DNA from: Talinum fruticosum
Taxonomy: Eukaryota; Streptophyta; Magnoliopsida; Caryophyllales; Talinaceae
Assembly: GCA_021018815.1 (NCBI GenBank)
Contig: JAITYX010000059.1
Coordinates: forward strand, 2,170,001-2,234,000
Direction of reading: 5' to 3'
DNA length: 64,000 bases
The notes under the pieces are model-generated. The model searched no databases. It was not told the origin of the DNA and saw only the letters and a list, made by a program, of their open reading frames with translations. The position numbers were made by a program, and so were the translations under genes. Below, in pieces: positions 24,577 to 38,000 of this stretch. Position 1 is the first letter of the stretch; each line of letters starts with the position of its first letter.

Positions 24577-26485
24577 ATGATTGGAACAAACTTCATGGAG
24601 GAGATAGACTGCGGGAGCTTCTTCGACCACATTGACGACCTTCTGGAGTTCCCAAACGACGACGTTGAGATCGGAAAGAGTGGTTCCACCGGAGGGGAAT
24701 TATCGGGTGCGACGCATTCCCGCCGCTTTGGCCCGATAACTCACTGGAGCCGGACCTACCCGGATCCGAATCCGCTTTCTCCAACGGTAACAGCGCCTCC
24801 GACCTCTCCGCCGAGCTGTCGGTTCCGGTGAGTCCCAATTATTGCCCGTAATTGTTAATTTTAATTTTCATATGTTTGTTGGTATTATAATAATAATAAT
24901 AATATTAATTACTCCTAATTGGTAATAAAAGGGACAGATCACGTGACGAGCGGGATATTTTAGCATTTTAACGCATCCCCCACCGACGGGACATAATGAC
25001 GTCATAATTAGTCCCATTTTCTGTCATTTGTCCTAGTTGTAGTGACAGCTGGCGGGGACTTCTATCATTTTCATTGTCCCTTTTTTTTTTTTTTTGAAAT
25101 AATGTAAACGTAAATAACCCCGCCCACAACTTTGCCGCCAAATATAATTAGAAATTAGAAAAATTGGGATTTTTTTAAAAAAATAATTGACAGGGTTTAT
25201 GGACCTCATGGTCAGTGAGTGGGGGAATAGTAATGGTTATGCTAGCTTATATTTGGGACGTGCATAATGTAACATGGAGTGAAATCTTTGATGAGGTCAA
25301 TTTTTGGAGTAGTGGGTAACATGGTAGTTTTAAGTTCTACTAAATTATTATAACGTTTTATTTTGTATTTATAATTAGGGGTCTTCTTATAGGAACTTCT
25401 TTTCATATTTTATATTCGTATTAAACATTTGACACTAACGTTAATGTAATGTTTCGAGACTTTGTTAAAAACTTAAAACTCACAAAATCCTTTGAAGTAG
25501 CGACTTCTCACATTTAAACTTGCATCCCTATTGGACATTTAATACCTCTATCTAGGAATGCTTGGGAATTAGAATTTGCGTTAATTGTAGGAGATGGATT
25601 TATCTTGGTTTTGATTTGGTTCTGTTTCTTATGATTTTATCATGTTGTTGTATTGCAGTATGAAGACATTGTTCAGCTTGAATGGTTATCAAATTTTGTT
25701 GAGGATTCCTTCTCTGGTGGAGGCTTGACAGTTGACAAGTATAGCTCTTCTTGCCCTAAGGGCTCAACTCAGAACCAGTTTCAGACATCCAGTCCCATTT
25801 CAGTCCTTGAGAGCAGCACCGCGTGCTCCAATAATGGGAAAACAATACCCGTCAATCATGAAAAGCGTGCTCGAAGCAAGCGCCCTCGCCCTGCCACATT
25901 CACCCCTCGAGCAGGCATGCAGCTAATGTCACCATCATCCTCCCTCACCACTGGCACTCCTCTCTCTGAATCGGAGAGTGTGGAGTCTCGTCCTTTGAAG
26001 AAGGGGGCTAAGACGGTCCCAGCAGCAGCAGCTGAGCCACAGAAGAAGAAAAAGAAGATCAAAATCCTGCCCCCTTCGGTCCCAGGAGGGGCAGTGAGCC
26101 CGAACAACCTAAACCAGAATCAGAATCAGAATCAAAATGAGAAGCCGAACGCAGACACTCCCTCACACACAGTGAGGAAGTGTCTACATTGTGAGATCAC
26201 CAAGACCCCACAGTGGAGGGCTGGGCCACTGGGGCCAAAAACCCTGTGCAACGCCTGCGGTGTCCGCTACAAGTCAGGCCGGCTCTTCCCGAGTACCGAC
26301 CTGCTGCCAGCCCAACTTTCGTGCCGTCCTTGCACTCCAATTCCCACAAGAAAGTCCTTGAGATGAGGAACAAGACCACTGAGGAAACCAACCCAATGAT
26401 GGCTGCAAACACTGAAGCTAGTGCACCACCAAGTTGCCAGCCTGAGCTCATCCCAAAAAGTGACCACCTTCCAGCAGTTATGTGA
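24577..26485 (+). CDS. GATA8: GATA zinc-finger transcription factor, GATA8/BME3-like, frameshifted in this assembly
   Basis: Nuclear factor that binds WGATAR sites. The Arabidopsis relative GATA8/BME3 promotes seed germination. Exon 1 is 24577-24827 and exon 2 is 25659-26485; the 831-nt intron has GTGAGT donor and TATTGCAG acceptor. N-terminal [20 protein letters not shown] and [10 protein letters not shown] match the GATA8 start, and [26 protein letters not shown] is the conserved block across the intron. Later come [20 protein letters not shown], a Lys-rich stretch and a C-x2-C-x18-C-x2-C finger starting at the codon at 26181 (about residues 259-284; [20 protein letters not shown]). The frame breaks twice: one base short in the G run 24694-24697 and one short in the C run 26288-26290. 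Adding one base at each restores [16 protein letters not shown] in exon 1 and [20 protein letters not shown] after the finger, giving 359 residues ending at the TGA at 26483. Without correction both exons run into nonsense. Assembly error is the likely cause. Confidence 0.95.
24828..25658 (+). other. GATA8-like intron
   Basis: Phase-0 intron, G|GTGAGT to TATTGCAG|T. It contains a short AAT repeat near 24885 and a GC-richer patch around 24.93-25.10 kb with no coding potential. Confidence 0.93.
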
Positions 26486-27364
26486 TGGAATGGCTCCCCC
26501 AACTTGCAGGGCTAAAAGTTTCTAGTATTTGTGTTATTGTTTGTCAGTTTAATTTTGCTATATATTTCTTGGTTCATTTGTTTTTTTGTACAGAGGAGAA
26601 AAAAAAGGGGAGAAAAAAAGAGCAGAAATAGCCAATAGGGTGACCATATTTTTAGCTAAGTAGAGAGGAATCAAAGATTGAGGAGAATGTGAAAGAAAGG
26701 GAGGGCTTTGTTTAGAGAGGAGAAAACAAGAAGAGTTTGTAGACCTAAAGATTTTAGGGTTTTAGGTAATGTCTAATTAGGTCCTTGATGAGGAACTGGT
26801 ATTGAGTCAGTTTGGTTTTTTAATTTGCTTCCCTTTTTGGTCCCTTTTCCTTGTTCCTTTGATGTACCTTTATGTATGGAAATTCTTTTTGCAGTTAATT
26901 TTTCAATTAGGCATTTTCTCAAATGGCAAATCAGTTTGAGTTTCTGATTTATCTACCTGTTCTGGTTTCCGTTAACAAAATTAACTCGTTAACCATGTAT
27001 CCCGATAATAAAAATAACAATTGTTGAATTCAAAATGAGCGAGTTGAATATAAGTTCACAGTACAGCTGCTTATATTTTCCGAAAATTGACTCGAGTTCA
27101 CCCGAACAATCCATTTGGATTAGGTCTAAATCTTAAAAAGCATCGAATCAGGCCGAGCATCACCAGCTAATGTAGTTGAAATGATAATATTTTGAAATAT
27201 CTTGTGCAACTGTGGCTGTAGTTGCACGTTATAATGATCATATATTGAGTTCAAAGGGGCCATGATTTAATGATGACACTAAAATATGAGTGATGAGTGG
27301 GTGATAATCTGTACCATCCATGCTCAAAATTGTAATATATATCTGACCTCTTTTTAGTTAGATA

Positions 27365-27367
<3 letters not shown>

Positions 27368-27439
<72 letters not shown>

Positions 27440-27465
27440 TTATTTATTTATTTATTTATTTATAT
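27368..27465. repeat. Long (TA)n followed by (TTTA)n microsatellite
   Basis: About 31 alternating TA units run into several TTTA units. It is the longest simple repeat in the window and probably length-variable. Confidence 0.97.
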
Positions 27466-30400
27466 TGCTTTGCTTCAAAGTTACAGAGCCACTTAATTTA
27501 TGGCAATTGATGCTCCTAATCAACCAGCATTAGGTTATATCATATTGGAGGGTCTCTATCTCTCAACTCTCGATGCTTTTATCTCACCAGAATAACCGTA
27601 ACTTCCAAGCTTTTGACCCCCATTTCTATCAAATTCATAAACCACAACACTTTGGCAAGTTTTATCCAAAGTCGGGTATCTCTCGTATGAACAGTATAAA
27701 AGTAAATATTGTTTCATTCTGATCGACGAACTAAGAGGTATTGAACAATTATGTAAATTAGAGAGTTGTAGGGTCACTCAACTCATTACCGATTGATCTA
27801 TTATTAGAACCTCACTTAGGCAAATGACAACTCTTTTGCAATTTATAATATTTTATCCCCCAAGGGTTTGTTCTTTCCATGGACAAATTATTTCAATAGT
27901 ATTATTTTTTTGGCAATATTTTTCAATAGTATTAGAAAATTAGAGAAAAGTTGGCAAAAACATTAGAAAATATTGAATAAGTCAAAAAATGAAAACTATG
28001 AACGATTTTGCATATTTTTTTTATGGGTCCCTAAAAATGCTTTATTTACAAAATAAGGTTTTCTGTATTTACATATTTAAATTTATATTAAAAATACATT
28101 AATTTCAACGTATGAGACGAAAATATTTAGATGGAAGTGTTAAAAAATACGATTAAAAAACCGTAATCTGGTAAGACCACAAGGGATCCTTTTTATGCAG
28201 TAATAATATTGGCTCCCCGCCCCCTTCTAACACAGACAGTAAGAAACGATAAAAAATAATTAAAGATAAATTGGTACATTATCGATAATATGAAAATGCA
28301 CTATATATCCCTTAAATTTAATATAATGAGATACATATTTCATGGAAAAGAAAAGGAAGGTGATTTAAAATAAAAAAAAATGTAGGAGTAATTAAAAGTA
28401 GTGGGTACGGATCTGGTGATCTCCGGAGGCAGCAATCCAGAGAGATTGTCAGAAGAATTAAAGAGAAGATATTGACTTTGTGTGTTGTTGAAGCAGCGTC
28501 AACATGTGCTTTGTTCTTTAAACTATTTCACAAATTCCATCTATTCTTATTCCTTATCACTCCCCCTCCATCCCTTCAATGTTTCAACTTGAGAAGAGTC
28601 CCGACATGTTCGTTTCAACTGTATAAATAGTTAAAATTAAAAAGTAATATTTAACCGTAAATAGTAATAAATAGCGTTAGAAAGTGGTAAATAATAGTGA
28701 AAGTTAGCTGTAAGTAGCATGTCGGTAAACAATATGTCAGCGGTGAAGTGAGAAGTGTTACAGCTTATTTGGTGGTGACATTTGAATTACTATTTAGCAC
28801 TTTTATCAAGTAAAAATATTAATTATTTTAAATGGTAATTTATGATAAATTAATATTTGTATTAACTTTATTCCTCGTAACATTTAGCTTTTTAAGTAAC
28901 GTTTGTAAAAACGTTTAAAATATCAATTTTGATATTTAAAAGTGGTGCTTCATTTTTTTTAATGTTGGTTTTAAATTTAACAAATTTATTGACGTCATTT
29001 TTTATTAAGTAACATTTATCATATAACTTCACTAAGTACATTCTCTTGAATTGCTAAGTTAAATAGCTCAAAACTACTCCACTTAATAACCATCAGTTAT
29101 CTAAACAACTAATTTATCAAATTATGTAGGGTCGAAAAAATATCAAAGTGAATTTAATAATATAAAATACTTTAAAATTCTCCAAAATAAAAGTGTGTCA
29201 TAGTTGTAATTTATAAAGCCATATCAAGTCTTATAAGTAAAAAAAAAAATTATAAATTTCAACTCATGTGTATATAAAATGGGGTAAAAAGAGTGGTAAC
29301 GAATTTTGGAATTAACTTTTAAAAAAGTAATTAATTAATGTTTTAAATGAAATTGAACGTTGATCTGAATCTTGAAATGCGAATCATAGGAAATAGCTAC
29401 ACTTAATAATATCAAATTAATCTATAAAAAAAAAATATCACATTAAACATTTTTATTTATTTATTTATTTTAGTCTTAAATATTTATTTAATAAAGTATT
29501 GATATTTTTGTTTTGTTTTGTTTTAGGTTGAGGTTGATCACGATGTGTGAGCTAAAATGAGTTGTGAAAGCACCGACACAAAACCAAATCTGTTGTTGAA
29601 TCTTTAATTTAATTTAATTATTAATCAATAAATCGAATAATACCAATAAAAAGAAAAGGCAAAAAAAAAGGACAAAAAGGTCAAGCGCTTTGGTCATATG
29701 GCATATGCGCCTGTCATGTTGGCACATGTCCACCGCTCTCTCTCTCTGTCTCTCTCTCCATATGGGCTTGGGTGCGAGCCCACTTCTTTTTGTTTTTATT
29801 TTTTTTATTTTTGGTTTATTTTTATTTTTATAAAATAAATTAAAATGAAAATATATTGGAGGGGGCATTTCTATTTGTGCTCACTCTAATTTTATTTTCA
29901 AGGAATTCCCCCATCTAGAAGCACACTTTGGGAGTTTTTATGTTTTGGGGGTTTTTTTCTGTTTTTATTTTTTTGGGGGTGTGATCTTAATTTGGAAGTA
30001 TATATTGATTAAGGGGGTAAGGGGTAGGGACGACAAGAAAATCCCAATTCATATGAAGTCTTTCAATTTTGTCTCATCAATTGGTATCATGGACAAGATT
30101 TTACCATATATAAATTGATACAAAAGAATGGGATATTTGATAGTATTAAATTGAAATTTAACGTGGGACTGATCTTTCAATTATGAATCGAAGTATAGGG
30201 AACATATATGTTATTCAAGTTAATATGTGTTTTTTAGAAGTAGGAATGTAACTAAAGAATTGTATTACTTGTGATATAGAGTCGGATAGTATTTATACGC
30301 CTATATGATGAATAAGCCTTGTTCTTTCCTAAATTTGAATGTAATTCGGAGAATTATTGTAAGAATGATTCTAATAATATTAAAAAGATAATGAAATTTA

Positions 30401-32736
30401 GTATTTCTAATAGGAAGTTAGACGGAGATGGAAAGGGGCATAGGCTTTAGTAAAGTAAGGATGCAAAATCCAAAGGGTTTGGGTTTCCCTTTGGACAAAA
30501 TGAAGAAGAATAATAAAGGGGTAAATAAAAAGATGGGGAAACAATGAAAATATCATGGATATGAATTTGTTTTTTGGATATTGAGTAAGAATTTTTTTCC
30601 CATGTGACCCACATTGTATGTAGGGCAACATAACAGACCTAGTGGAAAGGAAGGGAGGATAAAGGCGCGATGAATATTCTATAACAACTTTAGTCGAAAA
30701 GGTAGTCCATCCGAGTATATTTGATTTTAAAATGAAAGAAATTATGAATCTCAAGTTAAAAACAACATTGGTCCATTCGACTCAATATTCGACAAATGTA
30801 CATCAACAACATTACTAGTTATCAAAATAATGGTTTCATTAGACTTATCTAATATGAGTTGTGATTTATCTTATTGGATAATTAACGAGTTTGTTGATTT
30901 CATAAAATTAAAGAAGCTAAAGTTGGACAAAATCATATGTTAATGCTCATTCTAATATATAAATTATATTGTAATTTTAAGACAGCCTTTTAATGTAATT
31001 CAAAAGCTATAATAAGCCCCTGTTTTTTTTTTTTGTTTTTCAAAATCTCCAATTCTAACCTAACTTTAAGCTCCAAAAAGAGTGATCCTTGCTTCATCGT
31101 CTGTTCCAGGAGTAGTATAATTAAATTAAGTGCAACTTTTTATGTGAACTGTTTCACTTTTTCTTTAATTCTTTCTACGCAGTGTCCCCTTTTTATTTTT
31201 TATTTTTATGCATTCGTTAAATTGTGGATTAAAAAATACTCATTTAAAAAAACGTATGATTGCTTGAAAATTGAATTACTTTGTTTTTCACCAACTACCT
31301 TAACATGTTTTGCATGAAATTATCTTATATATGTGTATATAAAACAATTTCACATATTTTGTGACTGTCTAATTAAAATATAATAATATAACAATTTATG
31401 ATTAGTTTATTAGAAAAAAATTATGATTTAAGGGAGGACGTGAAAAATATAAGTACCTTTTTTAATAAGATAAAGAAATCACCCATTAATAAAAAAACTA
31501 TATGACATCTATAATGAATATCTTATAATAAACTGTAACTCTAAACATATCAATATAAAGCTTTATCTTACAGGTATATTGTCAATTGACTCTAAATTTG
31601 TAGCATTAATCTTGTCATCAACTCGCATTTTTCAACTTTAATGTATCTTTTTCGAATGTCGACCGGTTATGGTATAACTTAATGGAGCAAGTTTTTATTT
31701 GATATGATAGATTACGCTTGAGACAAAAATCATGATAGTGGAACCACATGAAATTTCATTATTGTCTTATTCCTTAATCAAAATAAATAGATCTAATACG
31801 ATAATATTCAAACCGTACTTCTCAACAAGGGAAAAAAAAACTTCCGAATTTTCAACTCTATGATAAATCACACAATACCGATAAGCCAAACTTACACTAG
31901 AGGTAAATATAGCCTAGTTCACACTATTGACGAAAAAAATAAACAAATTAACTCTCACGGAATGGAGAGAATTTATTGAAAAGAAACACAAAGTACAAAG
32001 ATACTAGTAAATACCTTCTAACTAAATAGAACTTTTATGAACACAATAATCAGGCTTACCTACAGCAATACCCTTATAAAAGCAGATAAAGATTAGGGCT
32101 TTTTTTCATAGAAATTAGGGTTTTTAAAGAGAGAAGGAGAGAAGCCAATTTTAAAAAATATAAGCACCCCACATAAATACAAAATAGAACTCCATTGACC
32201 TTTATCTCAACGTTGAGTTTTTATCTTGCTATTACCATTAAACATTATTAGAACAAAGGATTTTACAATATAACAATTAGGTGATTTATTTTAGATCCCA
32301 ATCATCATTTTGTCACAATCAATATAATTATTAACATTTATAACCAATGAAAATTGTATTTTTTTATTAAGTCATAAAGGACAATGCAGTATAATAAAAT
32401 TTAATATACTTAAAACTCAAATCTTGACCATTAATCCAATACAGTAGTTGCATTTTTCAATCTTGGACCGGTAGTTTTAAATTCTTTCAACACTTTAGCA
32501 ACTAATAATAATTTTTTATAATAAAAAATGAAATCTGAAAAAAATTAAATATTAATTGTGGTTGCATAAAGTGTAGCTTGAGCAACCTCAACTAAAAGGA
32601 CTATTCCATGATCAAGGAAAGTGATGGCACACCCATATATTCAATTTGACAAAAAAAAAAAAAAAGTTTTAATTTCCAAACCATGCAAATTTGTAAACAA
32701 GTACTTCTCTTTCCTCATTAAAGAAGCGGATCTTAC

Positions 32737-32788
32737 GTGTCGGTGCCGACACTAATGCTTACCGACAGTATTACCGGCTATAGCCGGT
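32737..32788. promoter_or_regulatory. Two adjacent GC-rich palindromes
   Basis: GTGTCGG-TG-CCGACAC at 32737-32752 and the perfect 16-bp palindrome ACCGGCTATAGCCGGT at 32773-32788, with CCGAC (DRE/CRT core) present in the first. A G-box CACGTG follows about 20-30 bp downstream. It stands out from the AT-rich surroundings; role unknown. Confidence 0.45.
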
Positions 32789-33010
32789 GTCCTTTGGTCA
32801 ACATTAAATAGGCACGTGAGGCACCCCATCCTCCTCTCTCATGAAAATGAGGGAACTTCCCCAACATTAACGAGACAACTTCATGAATTTGATCTCTTTC
32901 ATTGTACTTGGCTACCATTCGACCAGGGTTTTTTTTTTTTTTTTTTGCCCTTTTAAGGATTCATTAATTATCTGTTAATTAGAGTTGGATTAATTAATAT
33001 ATTTTTCATA

Positions 33011-33281
33011 CTTCATCTGTTCAAAATACACGTTACTTTAACTAACTTTTTCATTTTATAATACTTGTCATTTTACAATTCCAATGACATATCAATTACT
33101 AGTTTATCAACTTTGTCCTTATTAATTACTTTGATTCTCTTCTTTTTTTAATTGATTTTTTTCATTTTCAATAAAATATAGGAGCAACTTAGTCTTTTAA
33201 CATAAAATTTGTTATAAATTCCGTGCTTCCTTAATATTCTCGCATAACTTTAAAACGACATGTATTTTACAATGGAAGGAG
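33011..33281 (+). mobile_element. Stowaway-like MITE, copy C
   Basis: CTTCATCTGTTCAAAATACACG after TA at the left and TTTTACAATGGAAGGAG before TA at the right, a clean TA target duplication. The interior word order matches copy A (acttt, ttgtccttattaatta, tcattttcaataaaat, cttagtcttttaacat). Confidence 0.82.
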
Positions 33282-35078
33282 TAGAAATTAATTAATATCT
33301 CATAAAACTGTAGGTATAATTATCTCGGATATGCTTTTTTATTCATAATATTCAAATTAAATGCCTTATTTAAGACAAAAGTACGGCAAACTAGTATAAC
33401 CAATTTGATTAAATAATTTGAGCGCTTTACCTGTTAAACTAGAGGTCAGTAGTTAGTGGTTAGAAATGATAAAAATTAAGAAACCAGAAAGAATGACAAG
33501 TATAGCAGTAGATAGTGAACTAATAGCCTATATTGGAACGAATAGACCTTACGTAAATTATTGAAAAATGTGCCGTTGGCATTGAAAAATAATATTTTGA
33601 GGCCAATTACAACAATTGTCATCGTTATTAAACTAGGGGTCAACATTATAAATTAATGAGAAATTATAAATGGTAGACTAATTTATTACGATCGATCATT
33701 TTAATTTTCAACTTTGAAATTATCTTATTTTTGTGGTGATATTTCCTATTTAATTATGCCACATCATATTACTGTAAATTCGACCTATTTTATTAATATA
33801 TTTATAATGATTATAAATTATTCATAAAAAAATTATGAATGCAAATTAATTGGAAAATGTTGGTAGTTGTATGTGATGATTTGTGAGTAGTTAATTGACA
33901 AAATTTAACTACTTACATATATTTTCCATCAATAAGTAAGTGAGATGGGTCAAAATGTGGCCCAACTGTCAACTAGTGGCCCGAGCTGACCCACAAAAAT
34001 GGTGCGCTTGTCTAGGTTGCAGGTCACTTAAATAGCCCAGCTCAGCCTCAATCAACCCGCTATTTTGCCCTCCTTTTTTTAAACTTTATGTTGTTCTTTA
34101 CTTTCACTTGATATAAATAACCGAGTGTAATTGTAAGCTGTATAAAATAAATAATCACATCACTTTATATTAGATTTTTCATAACTTTATAAGTCGTAAC
34201 CGACATAACTGCAATATCTATTATTAATTAGTCACAACATTGAATCACTCTTTTTAACAAACATATATGGAAGAGAAAAGGACCAGGCAAGAGCTGAAAT
34301 GACCCGAGTTGGGCTAGCCAGACATATGGCCATAACAGTGATGGTCCACGGGTTTTCAGCCCAACCCAGCCCATCCACGACCTAATCAAACTAAGAAAGG
34401 GCAGCAACGGTTAAATCCAGATTATCCACCTTGGTCCAAACTCATTTTTAGTTCCTATGTTCGGATTTGAACTTAACTCAAATTCATTATCTTTTAGAGC
34501 CAAATCCACCTGAATTCTTTCTATATATGATTCATAACCTTACTAACATTTCATTGAATATAACCTTATTACATAGGTCTAGTGGATCGATACGCGTCTA
34601 AAAACGTATCAACATTTTAAGATTCTAAAACAGTGTTAGAGGATCCATACCTTACTTTTGCTCCGCACACCAACAGAGATTATTAGACTTCATACATGGG
34701 GTAAGGGGGCAAGCATGTGTGAGAAAGAACAATAAGCCTTTTTTTTTTTTTTGGATAATTAGGTACAGTCCTACGCCTACTGAATACAGCTAAGGAAAAG
34801 CAGATATAAACATTTTTTTTTTTTTTTTTTTGGGAATCAAGGAGGAAGGAACAATAAGCTAATCTGGCTATGAAAGAAATATGTACATACAAATGTGATG
34901 CCTCTTAGCAAAATTTCCAAGACCTGGCGAGCCAAAAACTTTGTCTGTGTGGGTGTAGCTGAGCTAGGTCCTTCAATGCAAAGCTCCTCCCTTTCTCGAT
35001 TGTACGGTCTCCAGAAGGCTAAAAAAGGTGCCATTCAGGTGTAAAAGGGTACAGCATTCTGCGAAGTAAATGCGGGCA

Positions 35079-38000
35079 TCAAGGTCTCACCAAAACCGCT
35101 CTCGACACATCCAAATGGTTGATACGACATGTCCCCAGAAGACGTTCTGGGAGCTCCTCCTGTGTGTTACCCTGAAGTTCAGAAAAACCCACATTCATGT
35201 GATTGAAATAAGACAGAAGCTCTTCAATTTCTGGAGTTGGTTGTTTACTTATTCCAGAAATATGTTATATTGACAGTATGCTTTTCTAATGAAGGCATCT
35301 TACCTGTATTAGAAAAGCCATTTCCACCACCAAATTGTTCAGATAGCCGAGAACAAGACTAACAACTCCTCTTGCTACTGTTGAGGATCCAACATCGATG
35401 TCAAGCTGAATTGTCAAAACCATATTCTCAATGCTGGATCACCCATGAAACATCACAAGAAATTGAACAACAGAAGTATTTGTTTTATTACTAGTTCTCC
35501 AGTAAGACAGTCCCATGTCAGATGAGCTTTTTATTGTAGGACTGCTGTCGCTGCTTTGCCCTTCTTGTTTCCTATGTTCTACAGTGAGATTATCAACAGT
35601 GACACTATTGGATCTAAGTCTATATCTATGTAAATTGGCCGAGACGTATATGAACATTGTTCACCAGACAATGTAGCATTCCTTCGGTCCACTTCAAATG
35701 GGTGCATTCTAAGTTGATGTAGTATTCCTTCCTAGTATTGCTCATGGATTTTTTTGGGTTGGAGGGGGTGGGGGAGGGGGGATTGTTTGAGAGCACAATT
35801 TATTGAGCATTGAAAACAGCTAAAAGACTCATACGGACAGTGCCTAGACTAGCGAATCTGAACCTCTTTGATTACTGCCCGTAACATTTGGACTAGATCC
35901 AAAACAAGGCAATTTGATCTTAAAACCCAGACATGGATTAACCCAACTCAAGATGTACCAACCCGGAAATTTTCTCAACATATTGATTGCAATTCCCTGA
36001 CAAGCTTATTGGACACATTGAAACTAGACTCCGAGATGATCTAAACCCAAAATGACACAAGTCGAATCTGATAGCCTACCATCAACCAAGATTAACCAAA
36101 CTCAAATTGTCCATTTGAGGTTCAATACTCCCAAAGTAGACCTTGGCGAGTGAAAATATTATTTAAGGAATGCACAGGAAATTTTATGCGGCAACGAACC
36201 GGGAAGCTAAATATGCAATGCAATAGTCAAGGATAAATCACAAAACCTCCAAGTAGTTCTTCCCACGAAAATGATGCATTTCAAGTGCTTGACCAACTAA
36301 GCATGCCTTCTTTCCAACACTTTGCTTCACTATCCAAGATCCCTGATACAAGCAACAAATCCTCGGTTTTCATCGTACATTAACGAGATTCAACAATCAG
36401 CATTAGCAAAAAGTTTCTCCTAACTTCATTGTCAAAATATTTTTAATCCTACCTTTGATATGTACGGTATAAGCTTAAACCTTGAGTTTCTATATGCATC
36501 ATCCCCATTGACAAATTTCTCAAGTAAGGGAATCTCTGATAGAGGACTCTTTGTCATGTAATATAATGCCAGATTATATGTAGTCACACCGGGAACCTGA
36601 TTTAGAGTTTAACAAAAATTACCAGATTGAGAACAATCCAAGAGAAGTAAAAAAAACATAAGCTATCACAAATATAAAGAAATGACTCGCTGTAAAGAAA
36701 CATAATCACCTGTATGTTGACTACGAAGAAAAATTCTGGACCACCCTGGGCTGCGTATTTCTGCATTGTTATGGAAAATGGTCAATTGAACACAAAGTTT
36801 GGTCAATTGGATAATCTTTGATATGTATATACATGACATGGGGAGATGTCCACAGCTTATTAAACTAAATGAATTTAACAGCCAACCTGAACAATGCTCC
36901 CATGTCGACTAGCAATATCATCTTCTCGCTGGTCAGATTGAAGCCAATCTGCACCTACCATTTGCAATAGGGTGTTTTTGGCTTTAACCTGGACGCAAAA
37001 AAGTCATAAATTCACCGTGAGTACTCCAAAAATTAATAAAGCGGCAGCTAGAACTGTTTAGAGATTGTGCTGCTTGGCAAAAATTGCAATTATCTAATAT
37101 GCCACTCAAACTGCTCCCCCCCAACCCCCTCTTCAAAAAAAGGGTGTGTGCGTACCAAAATAGTGAGAATGACTTCCCAAAACTCTTTAATACATGAAGC
37201 CATTGTAAGGGATACAACTCAATATCCCAAAATAAATGCCTCATTTTTGACACAATCACTGAGAGAAACAGCCCAACAGACAATTCCTTTGTGACACTCG
37301 AGAACATAGATTAGGAAACAAAATATACAACTGTGAAGCATCTGTATTGGGATTAAGGACAGGATAATGTGAAACAATTGACTATCTTTGGGGATCTACT
37401 CATCACTCATAGTGGGAGTCTTCTCAATATTTCATGATTTCATCAAAAGCCCAAATATGTTACTGCATTACTTTCAGCTTGTAAAAGGGCAAATGAAAAG
37501 GATGCCAGTGAAACTCAGAAAATAATAACATCAAGAATTTGAACCCCATACCCAGCCAATGCAGGCTTTGTACTTTGGATCACATGTACACAGCCTTACC
37601 TCTACCATAGAATAGCACAGATGAGGTTTCTCTCAGACCCTAGACCTGACTGAATACCACTCTTTACAATAAATGAATAGATGATATTTTGGTGAGACAT
37701 AGTGTTTTTAATTTACAAAATCCAGTGATCAAGGAGTGGCTCAATATGAACTCTTTCAGCTACTCAAGGATTGTGAGATGTAATACATTGTCTTACATTT
37801 TGCAAGCCTAATAAGCTACTCTGTCACTATAATAGAAATTGATTTCTCCCAACTGCAAAGTGTAATTTCAGTTTACTCTTGAATGCAGACAGCAATATAA
37901 AAAGGGTGAGAAAGGGACAGCTGAAAGGTTCTGAATGCCGTAGATAACATTCTTGGATTTGTGCATAGTAGACTAACATGCATTTTACTTTGATATTAAC

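Larger units (their letters stand above)
26490..34680. other. Intergenic region between the GATA8-like and EDR2-like genes
   Basis: The two genes converge on this 8 kb. The first few hundred bases are the T-rich 3'UTR of the GATA8-like gene. Beyond that are a long TA/TTTA microsatellite (27368-27465), a CT tract near 29740, a Stowaway-like MITE (33011-33281) and a cluster of palindromes and a G-box near 32.75 kb. At 33.95-34.40 kb, segments rich in GGCCCA, TGACCC and GGGTTGGGC words may be remnants of another DNA transposon. No gene is seen. Confidence 0.65.

Noticed and set aside
30407..30754. A 115-residue minus-strand protein
   Set aside because: It has no recognisable domain, lies in AT-rich intergenic DNA, lacks splice or promoter context, and its hydrophobic composition is what AT-rich random frames give.
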